A DNA stretch of 64,000 nucleotides from the NCBI RefSeq assembly GCF_002939305.1, contig NZ_MVDI01000003.1, positions 496,001 through 560,000 of the forward strand, read 5' to 3'. A program made the translations under genes and the position numbers. Under the pieces are notes generated by a model. That model had not been told where the DNA came from, made no database searches, and worked only from the letters and a program-made list of their open reading frames with translations. This document shows, piece after piece, positions 1-9,270 of the stretch; positions within the stretch are counted from its first letter, which is position 1; each line of letters starts with the position of its first letter. The stretch comes from Chroococcidiopsis sp. TS-821. GTDB taxonomy: Bacteria; Cyanobacteriota; Cyanobacteriia; Cyanobacteriales; Chroococcidiopsidaceae.

Positions 1-1
1 A

Positions 2-364
<363 letters not shown>

Positions 365-401
365 AATAAAGAAATGTGTAAATAATAAATAGAGTATATC
401 T

Positions 402-1490
402 ATGTCAGTTTTGGCAGCGATCGCAGTTTTAGCGCTATTGATCGTGGTACACGAGCTGGGACACTTTATTGCAGCAAGATCCCAAGGTATCCACGTTAAC
501 CGTTTCTCGCTGGGCTTTGGTCCGGTTTTGTTAAAGTACCAGGGAAAGGAAACTGAGTATGCTGTCAGGGCATTTCCTTTAGGTGGGTATGTCGGATTTC
601 CTGATGACGATCCCGATAGCAAAATTCCGCCCAACGATCCCAATTTATTGCGCAACCGTCCTGTGCTCGATCGGGCAATAGTGATTAGTGCAGGCGTTAT
701 TGCCAACTTGATTTTTGCCTATTTATTACTCGTAGTTCAGATTGGGACGGTTGGCGCGCCACAACTCAACTTTGAACCTGGTGTTTTAGTTCCTGCAGTT
801 GTCACCGAACAAACAAGTGTAGCTGCCCAAGCTGGTATCAAACCAGGGGACATTATTATCAGTGTTGATGGGAAAGCGTTACCCGCTTCACAAGAAGCAT
901 TGCCTTATCTACGCCAGGTGATACAAGAACACCCAAATCAACCATTGCCACTCACAATTCAACGCAACGACGAAACTATTGTGTTGACTGTTACCCCCGA
1001 AGCTGGTGAAGATGGCAAAGGACGCATTGGCGTGCAGTTAGCGCCTAATGGCAAAGTAGAACGTCAGCGTGCAAGTAATATCATAGAAGCGTTTACGGCA
1101 GGTGCGACTGAATTTCAGCGGATTGTCTTGTTGACAGGGCAAGGTTTTGTGCAGTTACTCAGTAACTTTAGTCAAACAGCAGATCAAGTCGCAGGTCCTG
1201 TAAAAATTGTGGAAATTGGAGCAAGTATTGCCCAATCCGATGCAGGAAACTTATTTCAATTTGCAGCGTTGATCAGCGTTAACCTGGCTTTAATTAACAT
1301 TTTGCCACTACCCGCCTTAGATGGCGGACAACTCGCGTTTTTACTCATTGAAGGTTTGCGTGGTAAGCCGCTACCTACTCACATTCAGGACGGGGTTATG
1401 CAAACTGGACTCATGTTATTGTTAGGTTTAGGCATCTTTTTAATTGTGCGCGATACTGCCAACCTTGAGTGGGTACAGAATTTGTTCTAG
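402..1490 (+). CDS. rseP: RIP metalloprotease RseP (site-2 protease)
   Basis: This is an intramembrane zinc metalloprotease of the site-2 protease family (M50), which cleaves membrane-bound anti-sigma factors or signal-peptide remnants. The HELGH zinc motif lies at residues 17-21 in the first membrane segment. A PDZ domain occupies roughly residues 105-195. The C-terminal NILPLPALDGG motif near residue 299 supplies the third zinc ligand, followed by a last membrane helix. At 362 aa it has the one-PDZ length usual in cyanobacteria. The ATG at 402 puts HELGH in its usual place. The stop overlaps the probable GTG start of nth, so the two are probably cotranscribed. The substrate is unknown. Confidence 0.95.
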   Translation: MSVLAAIAVLALLIVVHELGHFIAARSQGIHVNRFSLGFGPVLLKYQGKETEYAVRAFPLGGYVGFPDDDPDSKIPPNDPNLLRNRPVLDRAIVISAGVIANLIFAYLLLVVQIGTVGAPQLNFEPGVLVPAVVTEQTSVAAQAGIKPGDIIISVDGKALPASQEALPYLRQVIQEHPNQPLPLTIQRNDETIVLTVTPEAGEDGKGRIGVQLAPNGKVERQRASNIIEAFTAGATEFQRIVLLTGQGFVQLLSNFSQTADQVAGPVKIVEIGASIAQSDAGNLFQFAALISVNLALINILPLPALDGGQLAFLLIEGLRGKPLPTHIQDGVMQTGLMLLLGLGIFLIVRDTANLEWVQNLF

Positions 1491-2200
1491 TGAGTATTGT
1501 TCGTAAATTGGCAAGTAAAAGGCAACGGGCGCTGGAAATTTTGATTCGCTTGAAGCGATTGTATCCAGAAGCCCCTTGCACGCTGAATTATGCAACGCCA
1601 GTACAACTTTTGGTAGCAACGATTCTTTCTGCGCAGTGTACTGATGAACGCGTAAATCAGGTGACACCAGAGTTGTTTCGGCGATTTCCCGACGCAGCGG
1701 CGATCGCAAATGCCGATCCTGCTGAGATAGAAACAATAATTCGTCCCACAGGCTTTTATCGCAATAAAGCCAAGAATATTCAAGCGGCTTGTCGAATATT
1801 GGTGCAAGAGTATGGCGGTAACGTGCCAGCACGGATGGAGAAATTGTTAACGTTACCAGGAGTCGCCCGCAAAACTGCCAATGTAGTTCTCGCTCATGCG
1901 TATGATATTCATGTTGGAGTAACAGTAGATACTCATGTCAAGCGGCTATCTTATCGTTTGGGATTAACAAAACATACCGATCCACTGCATATTGAGCGCG
2001 ACTTGATGCGCTTATTACCTCAAGAAGACTGGGAAAACTGGTCGATTCGATTAATCTATCACGGTCGAGCTATTTGCAAAGCCAGAAATCCCTTGTGCGA
2101 TGCTTGCGTACTAGCTGATTTATGTCCATCTGCTCATCTCAGCAATCCGCCACAGCAAGAATTACCTTCAGCCTTGCCAGCCCAAACACCTGCTAGTTAG
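1490..2200 (+). CDS. nth: Endonuclease III (DNA glycosylase/AP lyase)
   Basis: This base-excision repair enzyme removes oxidised pyrimidines and nicks the abasic site. The helix-hairpin-helix LLTLPGVARKTANVVLAHA contains the catalytic Lys (ARKTA), and the catalytic Asp is in VDTHVKRL. A 4Fe-4S cluster motif C-x6-C-x2-C-x5-C lies in CKARNPLCDACVLADLC. I chose the GTG at 1490, which overlaps the rseP stop (TAGTG) by one base. An in-frame GTG at 1469 is possible but would overlap rseP by 22 bases. The product of about 236 aa is a little longer than E. coli Nth because of a Pro/Ala-rich tail. Confidence 0.94.
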   Translation: MSIVRKLASKRQRALEILIRLKRLYPEAPCTLNYATPVQLLVATILSAQCTDERVNQVTPELFRRFPDAAAIANADPAEIETIIRPTGFYRNKAKNIQAACRILVQEYGGNVPARMEKLLTLPGVARKTANVVLAHAYDIHVGVTVDTHVKRLSYRLGLTKHTDPLHIERDLMRLLPQEDWENWSIRLIYHGRAICKARNPLCDACVLADLCPSAHLSNPPQQELPSALPAQTPAS

Positions 2201-2334
2201 CTATGGCTAAAAAACCGATCGCATTCAAGAGCAATTCTTAATAGATTATGTTCAAAATTGCTACCTTAAATTGTTGTCAATCCACTACAAAAAGTTAAAA
2301 TAGAGAATGCTGTCTTTAATTCAGGAAACTATAC

Positions 2335-2637
2335 ATGGCTAAAAAAAGTATGATAGAGCGCGAGAAAAAGCGCCAAAAACTTGTAGCAAAGTATGCGCAA
2401 AAGCGGGAAGCATTGCTTGAGCAATTTGAACAAGCAACTTCGCAACGCGAGAAGTTAGAAATTCATCGCCAAATTCAAAAGCTACCACGCAATAGTGCTC
2501 CGACACGCCTGCACAACCGCTGCTGGGTTACAGGACGTCCGAGAGGAGTCTATCGGGATTTCGGTTTATCTCGCCACGTACTGCGCGAATGGGCACACCA
2601 AGGACTACTTCCTGGAGTTGTCAAATCTAGCTGGTAA
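2335..2637 (+). CDS. rpsN: 30S ribosomal protein S14
   Basis: This is ribosomal protein S14 (uS14) of the small-subunit head, 100 aa, the usual long bacterial and chloroplast form. The N-terminal [16 protein letters not shown] and the C-terminal [20 protein letters not shown] and LPGVVKSSW blocks are diagnostic. It lacks the CxxC zinc motif and so is the zinc-independent type. It stands alone, outside the S10/spc operon, as in other cyanobacteria. The gap of about 130 bp after nth suggests its own promoter. Confidence 0.97.
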   Translation: MAKKSMIEREKKRQKLVAKYAQKREALLEQFEQATSQREKLEIHRQIQKLPRNSAPTRLHNRCWVTGRPRGVYRDFGLSRHVLREWAHQGLLPGVVKSSW

Positions 2638-2729
2638 TAGCACAGGGGAATGACGAAGTGAGAGACAGGTTAAAGGTCAAAAACTACTCTTAACCCCTGA
2701 TCTCTGACCCCCAGTTCCCGACCTCTTCT

Positions 2730-3059
2730 TCATTGACCGCAACAGCGATCGATACCCAAACTATCTAAAAGTAAATCGCTAACTGCGTTGGCGATCGCAA
2801 ATTCGCCATAAAAGCTTTGCGAAAAATCAAAAGCTTGCATCTCAGTCACGATTGCAAGTACCAGCGATCCCAAGTCGTTTTCGCCTTCCATTCTTTGCCG
2901 CATGAAAATTTGGGCTGCGCGTTGCGCAATCTGCTGATTCACTGGTTCTGGCAGAAATTCTTCATCAAGCCACCGCTGCAAAACGTGTTGCAACCACTCG
3001 CCTTCGATTTGCGGGTTTTCTGCTGGAGGCAAAGTAATCGGTGGAATTGGCTCTGACAT
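2730..3059 (-). CDS. Conserved cyanobacterial hypothetical protein
   Basis: An acidic protein of about 109 aa with no domain I can name. After a Pro-rich N-terminus (SEPIPPITLPPAENPQIEG) it is predicted mainly helical, with LQHVLQRWLDEEF, QIAQRAAQIFMRQR and a C-terminal LLDSLGID segment. There is no signal peptide or membrane helix. I chose the ATG at 3059 (MSEPIPP). An in-frame start at 3101 would add 14 residues. It ends with two Cys (RCCGQ). It is convergent with rpsN and divergent from aat. Coding is supported by length and codon pattern. The function is unknown. Confidence 0.7.
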   Translation of the reverse strand: MSEPIPPITLPPAENPQIEGEWLQHVLQRWLDEEFLPEPVNQQIAQRAAQIFMRQRMEGENDLGSLVLAIVTEMQAFDFSQSFYGEFAIANAVSDLLLDSLGIDRCCGQ

Positions 3060-3268
3060 GATAACGCTCGGCTTCTCAGTAATAGCTCGCGACTTAATCA
3101 AGCATTATTTAGATTCTAAAGTAATATCAAATGCTTCGGCTTTTAATGTAACGCCAAGTTACTGATAGCTAACTGGATAAGAGTACAGATGCACTATTTC
3201 ACCTAGAATGTGCGATGTTTAAGTATATCCATTTATGTTAGTAAAAGCTAGCTTGCTGCTAAGGCTTC

Positions 3269-3844
3269 ATGAAATATGATATTTCTGCAATCGTTCAAGG
3301 TTACGCGCAAGGCTATTTTCTGATGGCTGATGACGCGAATGTCTTGGGGTGGTACACGAGTCGCGATCGCACGCTTATCCCTTTAGATGAACGCTTTTGT
3401 TATCCCAAGTCGCTAAGACGCGTGCTCAACTCTGGACGCTTTGCTGTTGCAGTGAATCGTGATTTCGCAGGTGTAGTGGCTGGGTGTGCGAATCGAGAAC
3501 CAACTTGGATTTCTCCAGAATTGCAGGAAATTTATTGGCAACTTTACCAATCAGGTTGGGCTTATAGCTTTGAAACATGGCAAGGCGATGAATTAGCAGG
3601 AGGAGTTTTAGGAATTGTTATTGGAGGAGCTTTTATTGGAGAATCAATGTTTTACCGCATCTCCGATGGCTCAAAAGTGGCACTCGTAAAGTTAGTAGAA
3701 AGATTACGCGAGCGCGCTTTTGTTTTTTTTGATGCGCAGATGATGAATCCTCATCTCGAACGATTTGGCGCGTATCGAGTTAATCAACGCGAGTATCGAT
3801 CTCTGTTGGCGCAAGCACTCCAGCGACAGTGTTCTTTATTTTAG
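3269..3844 (+). CDS. aat: Leucyl/phenylalanyl-tRNA--protein transferase
   Basis: Aat transfers Leu or Phe from aminoacyl-tRNA to N-terminal Arg or Lys of proteins, marking them for ClpS/ClpAP (N-degron pathway). Family signatures include the N-terminal [10 protein letters not shown], the central [23 protein letters not shown] and [18 protein letters not shown], and the C-terminal [16 protein letters not shown]. The 191-aa length fits cyanobacterial members. The ATG at 3269 places the GYFLMAD block correctly. A PAP2 phosphatase follows 64 bp downstream on the same strand. Confidence 0.93.
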   Translation: MKYDISAIVQGYAQGYFLMADDANVLGWYTSRDRTLIPLDERFCYPKSLRRVLNSGRFAVAVNRDFAGVVAGCANREPTWISPELQEIYWQLYQSGWAYSFETWQGDELAGGVLGIVIGGAFIGESMFYRISDGSKVALVKLVERLRERAFVFFDAQMMNPHLERFGAYRVNQREYRSLLAQALQRQCSLF

Positions 3845-3908
3845 TTACCACTTTTGTAGCAAACGTTGGATAATTGCTATACATTAGCGATTTGCTACTG
3901 ACAAAAAA

Positions 3909-4829
3909 GTGTTAATTGCAACATTTGGTTCGGTTGGAGACTTGTTATGGGGAACTGACCTTATTGTTAGAATACAAGAGGTTTTCAGCCCTAACTGGTA
4001 CTGGGTATTTGAGCTATTTAGCTACCTCGGCGATACTCAAGGTGTAGTATTACTAACAGCGTTGACATTTTGGCTTTCTGGTCGCCGACTTGCCTACAGT
4101 TTAGTTGGTATCGTTGTCTTTTCAATGACAATTGACTTAACGATTGGCACTTTAATCGGGCTACCGCGCCCAGAAGATCCGCGCATTATTGTCTGGAAAG
4201 ATGAATTTACATCATCATTTCCTAGCGGACACACTGCACTTGCTACCTCTATGTGGGGAATGTTGGCTACCTTAAATTGGATGCCAAAATTGAGCGCAGC
4301 GATCGCGGTTGCTGGTGTGATGCTGGCTCGCTTGTACTTTGGCGTGCATTATCTAGGAGATATTATTGGTGGCGCATTGATTGCTGTGGTGCTGATCGTT
4401 GCTTACTTGCGGATACTACCAGCACTTGAGGACTTTTTCGCAGCGCGATCGTTTCGGTTTTTTCAATTTTGGGGAGGTTTAATCTTCGCTGTTGTTCTTG
4501 TTGCAATTCCTTTTGCGGGAGATTCAGCAAGAGTTTGGCACGTGATGGGAACGGTTGCGGGTTTTATTGTTGGAGGTTTAATCGAATATCGTTACCTGCG
4601 ATACTCGCCTGCACCGCTTGCACATACAAGGCTAGCACTCAAGCTATTGATTGGACTCGGTATCTTAATTCCACTTTTGCTTATCCCGCTATTGCTTGAC
4701 GACGATCGACTTGCGCTGGAAGCTTTAGCATTCTTTTTGGCTGCATTGTGGACTTTACTATTTGCACCAATTGTCTTTACTCGGATGCGGCTATCGGCTA
4801 CACCTTTAACAAGCAGACGTTTTCGCTAA
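3909..4829 (+). CDS. PAP2-family membrane phosphatase
   Basis: This is an integral membrane phosphatase of the type 2 phosphatidic acid phosphatase family, which dephosphorylates lipid phosphates such as phosphatidate or undecaprenyl pyrophosphate. All three catalytic motifs are visible: LPRPEDP (motif 1), FPSGHT (motif 2) and RLYFGVHYLGD (motif 3) within residues about 85-155. Five to eight hydrophobic segments surround and follow them. The C-terminal half (about 130 aa of further membrane helices) goes beyond the minimal PAP2 domain, as in some cyanobacterial homologues. The start is GTG. The substrate cannot be told from sequence. The stop overlaps the convergent DUF3598 gene. Confidence 0.85.
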   Translation: MLIATFGSVGDLLWGTDLIVRIQEVFSPNWYWVFELFSYLGDTQGVVLLTALTFWLSGRRLAYSLVGIVVFSMTIDLTIGTLIGLPRPEDPRIIVWKDEFTSSFPSGHTALATSMWGMLATLNWMPKLSAAIAVAGVMLARLYFGVHYLGDIIGGALIAVVLIVAYLRILPALEDFFAARSFRFFQFWGGLIFAVVLVAIPFAGDSARVWHVMGTVAGFIVGGLIEYRYLRYSPAPLAHTRLALKLLIGLGILIPLLLIPLLLDDDRLALEALAFFLAALWTLLFAPIVFTRMRLSATPLTSRRFR

Positions 4830-5707
4830 CCGACTTTCGTCTCTGTCACTAACGTTAAGCTGGTCCATTCACCTTTTTCGTTATAGCGACGGATAATTCT
4901 TTGACGCATATTAGATTGAATTAGCCAACCGAGTTCTAAAAAAAAGGCTTGTCCAACTCGGACGTGTTGTGGTGAAGCAGCAGAAGCACCGTCAGGAAGT
5001 AATAACACTTGATTCCATTGCGAACCTGTTTCAAACGATAAAACTGAACCTATGATTCTTCCTGTTGAGCTAATAGTATGGTGGGAACCTTGCTGCATAA
5101 TGCTGAGGTGTTGCACAAGTTGCGTATCGTTAGTTTTTTCTACCCGTAGCTTTGTTGGATAAGTATCGACGGCTCGTCCATCGAGATAGCGCGTTACAGC
5201 TTCTCCTTGCCATTCTCCAACTAAATCTGCAACTTGCAACGCAGGGCGTTCTGGTGTTGTGCTACGAGGAAGTTTCTCGCGAATCAGCGTAATTCGGTCA
5301 AGCTTGCCAGTTTTATCAAACAACTGTACTAAACGTAGACGGCGATCGCCTGCAATTAATCCGTGTTCCGCACCAAACTCAGAATAAGGAGCAAGTTGAA
5401 TCGAGCCTTGGGAGAAAGCACCATTTTCAAAAAACAAAATCTGCTTTCCTAACGTGCTGTATTGTAAAACTTTCTCGTCTACAGTTTGATTGGGTAAAGT
5501 ACGCCGAATAATTTGGCGCATTGTTTGATTATTGTCGATCCCCTCTAAGGAAACAACGGTAGGAGTATCTTCGAGTAACTCCCCTTTCGGTGAGAAACGC
5601 GTAAATGACCCTTGCCATTCGCCAACATTTTGTAATAAACATTCCCACTGCGATCGCATACTTAAATTTGGTAATGTCTTCTCCTCCATGTTATCTTTGG
5701 CGGCCAT
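4826..5707 (-). CDS. DUF3598 family protein (calycin-like)
   Basis: A 293-aa soluble protein of the cyanobacterial and plastid DUF3598 family. Known members have a calycin/lipocalin-like fold related to the CpcS/CpeS bilin lyases. Two similar modules are visible. One begins at RSQWECLLQNVGEWQGSFTRF and the other around DLVGEWQGEAVTRYLDGR, each carrying the GEWQG motif. The conserved family start may be the internal Met at RSQWECL (position 5659). The longer ATG start is listed. It is convergent with the PAP2 gene with a 4-base overlap. Substrate binding is inferred from the fold only. Confidence 0.82.
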   Translation of the reverse strand: MAAKDNMEEKTLPNLSMRSQWECLLQNVGEWQGSFTRFSPKGELLEDTPTVVSLEGIDNNQTMRQIIRRTLPNQTVDEKVLQYSTLGKQILFFENGAFSQGSIQLAPYSEFGAEHGLIAGDRRLRLVQLFDKTGKLDRITLIREKLPRSTTPERPALQVADLVGEWQGEAVTRYLDGRAVDTYPTKLRVEKTNDTQLVQHLSIMQQGSHHTISSTGRIIGSVLSFETGSQWNQVLLLPDGASAASPQHVRVGQAFFLELGWLIQSNMRQRIIRRYNEKGEWTSLTLVTETKVG

Positions 5708-5982
5708 CTCACTGCATAATCTCAGAATTTCGAGAAAGGTGTCATTAACACATGACGTATACCTGTTTCTAGATGTAGCTAAATTCTGCGCTCTAGTAGT
5801 GGCTTGCTATCGTAAGCTCTAAAATTAATTTGCTATCACTCAATTTTCTAAGGCAAAGAACTTGATAAAAAAATCTTATTCTTCAAAAGACATTCAATTG
5901 TAGAACAAGCGCGAATTGAGAGAATCGAGGCTTGATAAAATGAAAAGGAGAAAGTTAACGGGATAAAGCGAGTCATAATTCC

Positions 5983-6546
5983 ATGCCTTCGGAAGTTGTT
6001 GTTGAAAAACAAAAGTTAAAAAACCCTCCGCTTGATATTCGCTACTTAGGCGACCGCGCTTTGCGCCAGCCAGCTAAGCGGGTTGCGAAAGTCGATCGAG
6101 AACTACGCCTCCTTGCTAAAGAAATGCTGCAAACGATGTACAGTGCTGATGGCATTGGTTTAGCCGCGCCACAAGTTGCAGTTCAAAAACAAGTGATTGT
6201 CATCGATTGCGAACCAGACAATCCAGCTAATCCACCGCTGATTTTAGTTAATCCAGCAATTAAACAAGTCAGCCGAGAATTGTGTGTCATGCAAGAAGGA
6301 TGTCTGAGTATTCCTGGTGTATATTTAGACGTTGTGCGTCCGCAAGTTGTCGAAATTAGCTATAAAGATGAAAACGGACGTCCGCAGACATTAAAAGCAA
6401 ACGAATTACTTGCGCGTTGCATTCAACACGAAATCGATCACCTCAATGGGATACTATTTGTAGATCGAGTAGAAAATCAAATCGCACTGAATGCTGAGCT
6501 ATCAAAGCATGGCTTCTCGGCAAAAGCTGTAAAACCAATCGCTTAG
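5983..6546 (+). CDS. def: Peptide deformylase
   Basis: This metalloenzyme removes the formyl group from nascent proteins. Its three signature motifs are GIGLAAPQV (motif 1), EGCLSIP with the metal-binding Cys (motif 2) and QHEIDHLNG with the HExxH ligands (motif 3). It is 187 aa with a cytoplasmic N-terminal extension of about 20 residues typical of cyanobacterial PDFs. The ATG at 5983 is the first in-frame start. A small membrane protein begins 12 bp after the stop and is probably cotranscribed. Confidence 0.95.
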   Translation: MPSEVVVEKQKLKNPPLDIRYLGDRALRQPAKRVAKVDRELRLLAKEMLQTMYSADGIGLAAPQVAVQKQVIVIDCEPDNPANPPLILVNPAIKQVSRELCVMQEGCLSIPGVYLDVVRPQVVEISYKDENGRPQTLKANELLARCIQHEIDHLNGILFVDRVENQIALNAELSKHGFSAKAVKPIA

Positions 6547-6558
6547 GAAAATTACAAA

Positions 6559-6765
6559 ATGACAACAATGACGCCCAAAAGCGGGCTGTTCCTCGGTGGC
6601 TCGTGCGTAGCAGCGATCGCCGCAGTCGGTTCGGTGTTTGAACTTTCTTCTGGACAACCAGATTTGGGAGTAACCGCTACTAGCGTTATTCTGGCAATTA
6701 GCATTCCCCTAACTGGCTTTCTCTTTTATGCAGCGGTACGCGATGCCAAAGCGGCGAATAAGTGA
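6559..6765 (+). CDS. Small conserved membrane protein
   Basis: A 68-aa protein with two hydrophobic segments: about residues 9-28 (GLFLGGSCVAAIAAVGSVF) and 39-60 (ATSVILAISIPLTGFLFYAA). It has a short charged C-terminus (RDAKAANK). Short spacing to def suggests one transcript. Similar small two-helix proteins next to def are seen in cyanobacteria as hypothetical proteins. No function can be assigned. Confidence 0.65.
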   Translation: MTTMTPKSGLFLGGSCVAAIAAVGSVFELSSGQPDLGVTATSVILAISIPLTGFLFYAAVRDAKAANK

Positions 6766-6932
6766 GTAGAAATTTAGGGCGATCGGGTAGCAAATTGATA
6801 CTTCTACCTGTTGCTGCCCTAGGTATTTTACCAGTAGGCATAGACTCGCTACTTGTGCAACGAAGTCATGGCAACCTCTATCGCAGCGAGGACTAACTGC
6901 TGTATGCTGTTGCCAACACAGTATTTTAACCC

Positions 6933-8300
6933 ATGACCGGACAAAATAACGCTGAGGGATTTTTGCAGCAATTACCTTCTACGAGTGCAGGGGAAACTAA
7001 TATTGTTCGCCGCTACCCCCTTTCTCGAACTCAAGAGGTAATTGTGGGACGCGATTCTAGTTGCCAAATCGTCCTAGATTCTAGTATTTATGGCACAGTT
7101 TCGCGTCGCCATGCAGTTTTTCGACCGATGTTAACGAGTGGAATTGGTCAGCGTTGGCTTGTCTGTGACTTAAATAGCGCAAATGGCACGTATGTCAATG
7201 GGCAACGGATAGCGCAATGTCAAGAGCTACGCGCAGGCGATCGCATTACACTTGGATGCAACGGCGCGGAGTTTGTCTTTGAGTATACAACACATCACGC
7301 AGTTACTCAACAATCTGCACCAAATGCAACATCTCACCTAATTGGGACTTCCAAATTTTCAGAGCGCGCCGTGAGCTTTACTCAGTTATTTCCCATCGCA
7401 GCAACAGCAAAAGACTTGACAAGCAAGGCGTATCTGATTCCAGGAGTCCTAACAGTGATCTTTGTGGTTTTGATGTTTGCCACTGTAGGTCGCCCTGAGA
7501 CGGCATACTTTAATCAAATACTTGTCGCAATTTATCTTGCTGGTGCGGCGTATTACTTTGTATATCAACTGTGTGGCAAGCCCAAACCTTGGTGGGCAAT
7601 TTTGGGAGTTGCGATCGCTTCTTTCCTGATGTTGCTCAGTCCAATTTTACCGTTATTTATTTTCGTGTTTCGCGGATTACTTCCTGGTCAAATTCCACTG
7701 ACAGCTGACTCTCTCAGCTTCCCTGAATTACTCATGCGGATGTTTTTTGGCGCTGGGTTGATGGAGGAATTGCTCAAGGCGTTACCTGTATTTTGTGCGT
7801 ATTTGATCGGGCAGCGTCTAAACTCGCCTTGGCGAGAACGCATCGGTATTGCAGAACCTTTAGATGGAATTTTGCTCGGAACGGCTTCAGCCATGAGTTT
7901 CACCTTGGTAGAAACACTGAGGCAGTATGTACCAGAAATTACTCGCGGTGCGGCTATTCAAGGTGGAATTGGGGTCGGTCAACTGCTCGGTTTTCAACTA
8001 TTGATTCCTCGCATCTTAGGCTCTGTAGCCGGACACATGGCATATAGTGGGTATTTTGGTTATTTTATCGGTTTGAGCGTGTTGAAGTCGCGTCAGCGAT
8101 GGCAAATTTTAGCAATAGGATATTTTAGTGCTGCGGTGCTTCATGCTTTGTGGAATGCTACGGGACTTTTGAGCGGTTTGCTTTTAGCCGTTGTTGGCGT
8201 CGTATCTTACGCGTTTTTAGCTGCTGCTATCTTAAAAGCACGCGTCCTCTCGCCGACGCGATCGCAGAACTTTGCGACTCGGTTTGGCAAACGACCGTAG
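6933..8300 (+). CDS. FHA domain-PrsW family intramembrane protease fusion
   Basis: A two-part protein of 455 aa. Residues about 25-110 form a forkhead-associated (phosphothreonine-binding) domain: IVGRDSSCQIVLD, SRRHAVF and NSANGTYVNGQ are the conserved loops. From about residue 165 there are eight or so membrane helices of the PrsW glutamic intramembrane protease type. These carry the EExxK signature at E278-E279-K282 and the TLVETLRQY and HALWNA segments expected of the family. PrsW cleaves an anti-sigma factor in Bacillus. Here the FHA domain suggests that cleavage or localisation responds to Ser/Thr phosphorylation, which is inference. Two Ser/Thr-signalling genes (a PP2C phosphatase and a kinase) lie in the same window. 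Confidence 0.85.
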   Translation: MTGQNNAEGFLQQLPSTSAGETNIVRRYPLSRTQEVIVGRDSSCQIVLDSSIYGTVSRRHAVFRPMLTSGIGQRWLVCDLNSANGTYVNGQRIAQCQELRAGDRITLGCNGAEFVFEYTTHHAVTQQSAPNATSHLIGTSKFSERAVSFTQLFPIAATAKDLTSKAYLIPGVLTVIFVVLMFATVGRPETAYFNQILVAIYLAGAAYYFVYQLCGKPKPWWAILGVAIASFLMLLSPILPLFIFVFRGLLPGQIPLTADSLSFPELLMRMFFGAGLMEELLKALPVFCAYLIGQRLNSPWRERIGIAEPLDGILLGTASAMSFTLVETLRQYVPEITRGAAIQGGIGVGQLLGFQLLIPRILGSVAGHMAYSGYFGYFIGLSVLKSRQRWQILAIGYFSAAVLHALWNATGLLSGLLLAVVGVVSYAFLAAAILKARVLSPTRSQNFATRFGKRP

Positions 8301-8316
8301 AATGTGCAGCGAAGAT

Positions 8317-8973
8317 TTAAATCATTTCGTTATGTTGATGCCCGTTGTAGTGAGGAGTATCTGTTACAGTGATTTGGGCTAAAGCGTATCGCGCGACTGC
8401 CAAACTTGCTTTGGCTTGTTCGATGTCCGATAAATCATCCCAGTGATGGCGATGAAGGCGACTGATCGCCGCTTGCGATTCTTGCTTAGCACTACAGACT
8501 GGTTGCGCGAAAGGACGTGCTAGAGTTAGCAAGTCTGCTTCTACGAAATTTGGGAGTAACCCACGAACGCATTGTACTAATTTTTCTGTCAGTGAATTTG
8601 GTGCCGGGAAAACTTGTTTTGCCCGATCGGCGATCGCTTCAAGCCAAGCATGAGGTATATAGTTGGCAAAGTCATGTTGCCAGTCAGGAAGACAATCAAC
8701 GTCAGAAGACGAGTTCTTCTTACTTGGCGTTACCGCAGACCACAATTCGGTAAGCTTTGAATAGAAGTGTTGCGATTGCGCTGGCGATTCTACTGACGCC
8801 ACTTCGGATACAAGTGCATCTTGTTGCTCAAAATAAATATCTGCTTCTGGATCGGCAGGATTCCATGGGTAGGTAGCATCTTCTGATGATAAAAGTGCTG
8901 CTAATAAGTCCAATTGCGCTGGTGAAGGAGGTGATGTACTACCGTCTTGCGCCCGATTGAATTCTTGTGCCAT
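8317..8973 (-). CDS. Conserved cyanobacterial hypothetical protein
   Basis: An acidic, soluble protein of 218 aa with no recognised domain. The N-terminal half is low complexity (Ser/Pro/Ala-rich). The C-terminal half is helical, with WQHDFANYIPHAWLEAI and ISRLHRHHWDDLSDIEQAK. The ATG at 8973 is preceded by a good CAGGAG ribosome site, so it is preferred to the in-frame TTG two codons upstream. It is convergent with the FHA-PrsW gene, and the stops lie 17 bp apart. Function unknown. Confidence 0.68.
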   Translation of the reverse strand: MAQEFNRAQDGSTSPPSPAQLDLLAALLSSEDATYPWNPADPEADIYFEQQDALVSEVASVESPAQSQHFYSKLTELWSAVTPSKKNSSSDVDCLPDWQHDFANYIPHAWLEAIADRAKQVFPAPNSLTEKLVQCVRGLLPNFVEADLLTLARPFAQPVCSAKQESQAAISRLHRHHWDDLSDIEQAKASLAVARYALAQITVTDTPHYNGHQHNEMI

Positions 8974-9270
8974 GGTCAAACTCCTGAAATACGCTGACAG
9001 AAAAACGCTGGTATGAGTAGCTACACCTGCTTTGCTGCTATTTCCGTAACTAGAAAAGTTGTGCTAGCACTTGTCTTCAAAAATTTTCGCGCTTTGATTG
9101 TAAACCCAAAAGAATGCCTGGGAAACTCTCAAACTTTAACTACATTTTAGCTATGAAAGGTACTTCCTGATGATGGATTTTCGCGACCATTCGGCAGATC
9201 AAAACAGCGTATCAAAATGAGAATTCTTTCATAAAAAAACAAAATGCTAAAAGCTGAGTAACCGTTTTTC

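Noticed and set aside
2203-2241. Small ATG frame with the same first codons as rpsN (MAKK)
   Set aside because: Stops after 12 codons. The similarity is limited to ATGGCTAAAAAA and may be chance.
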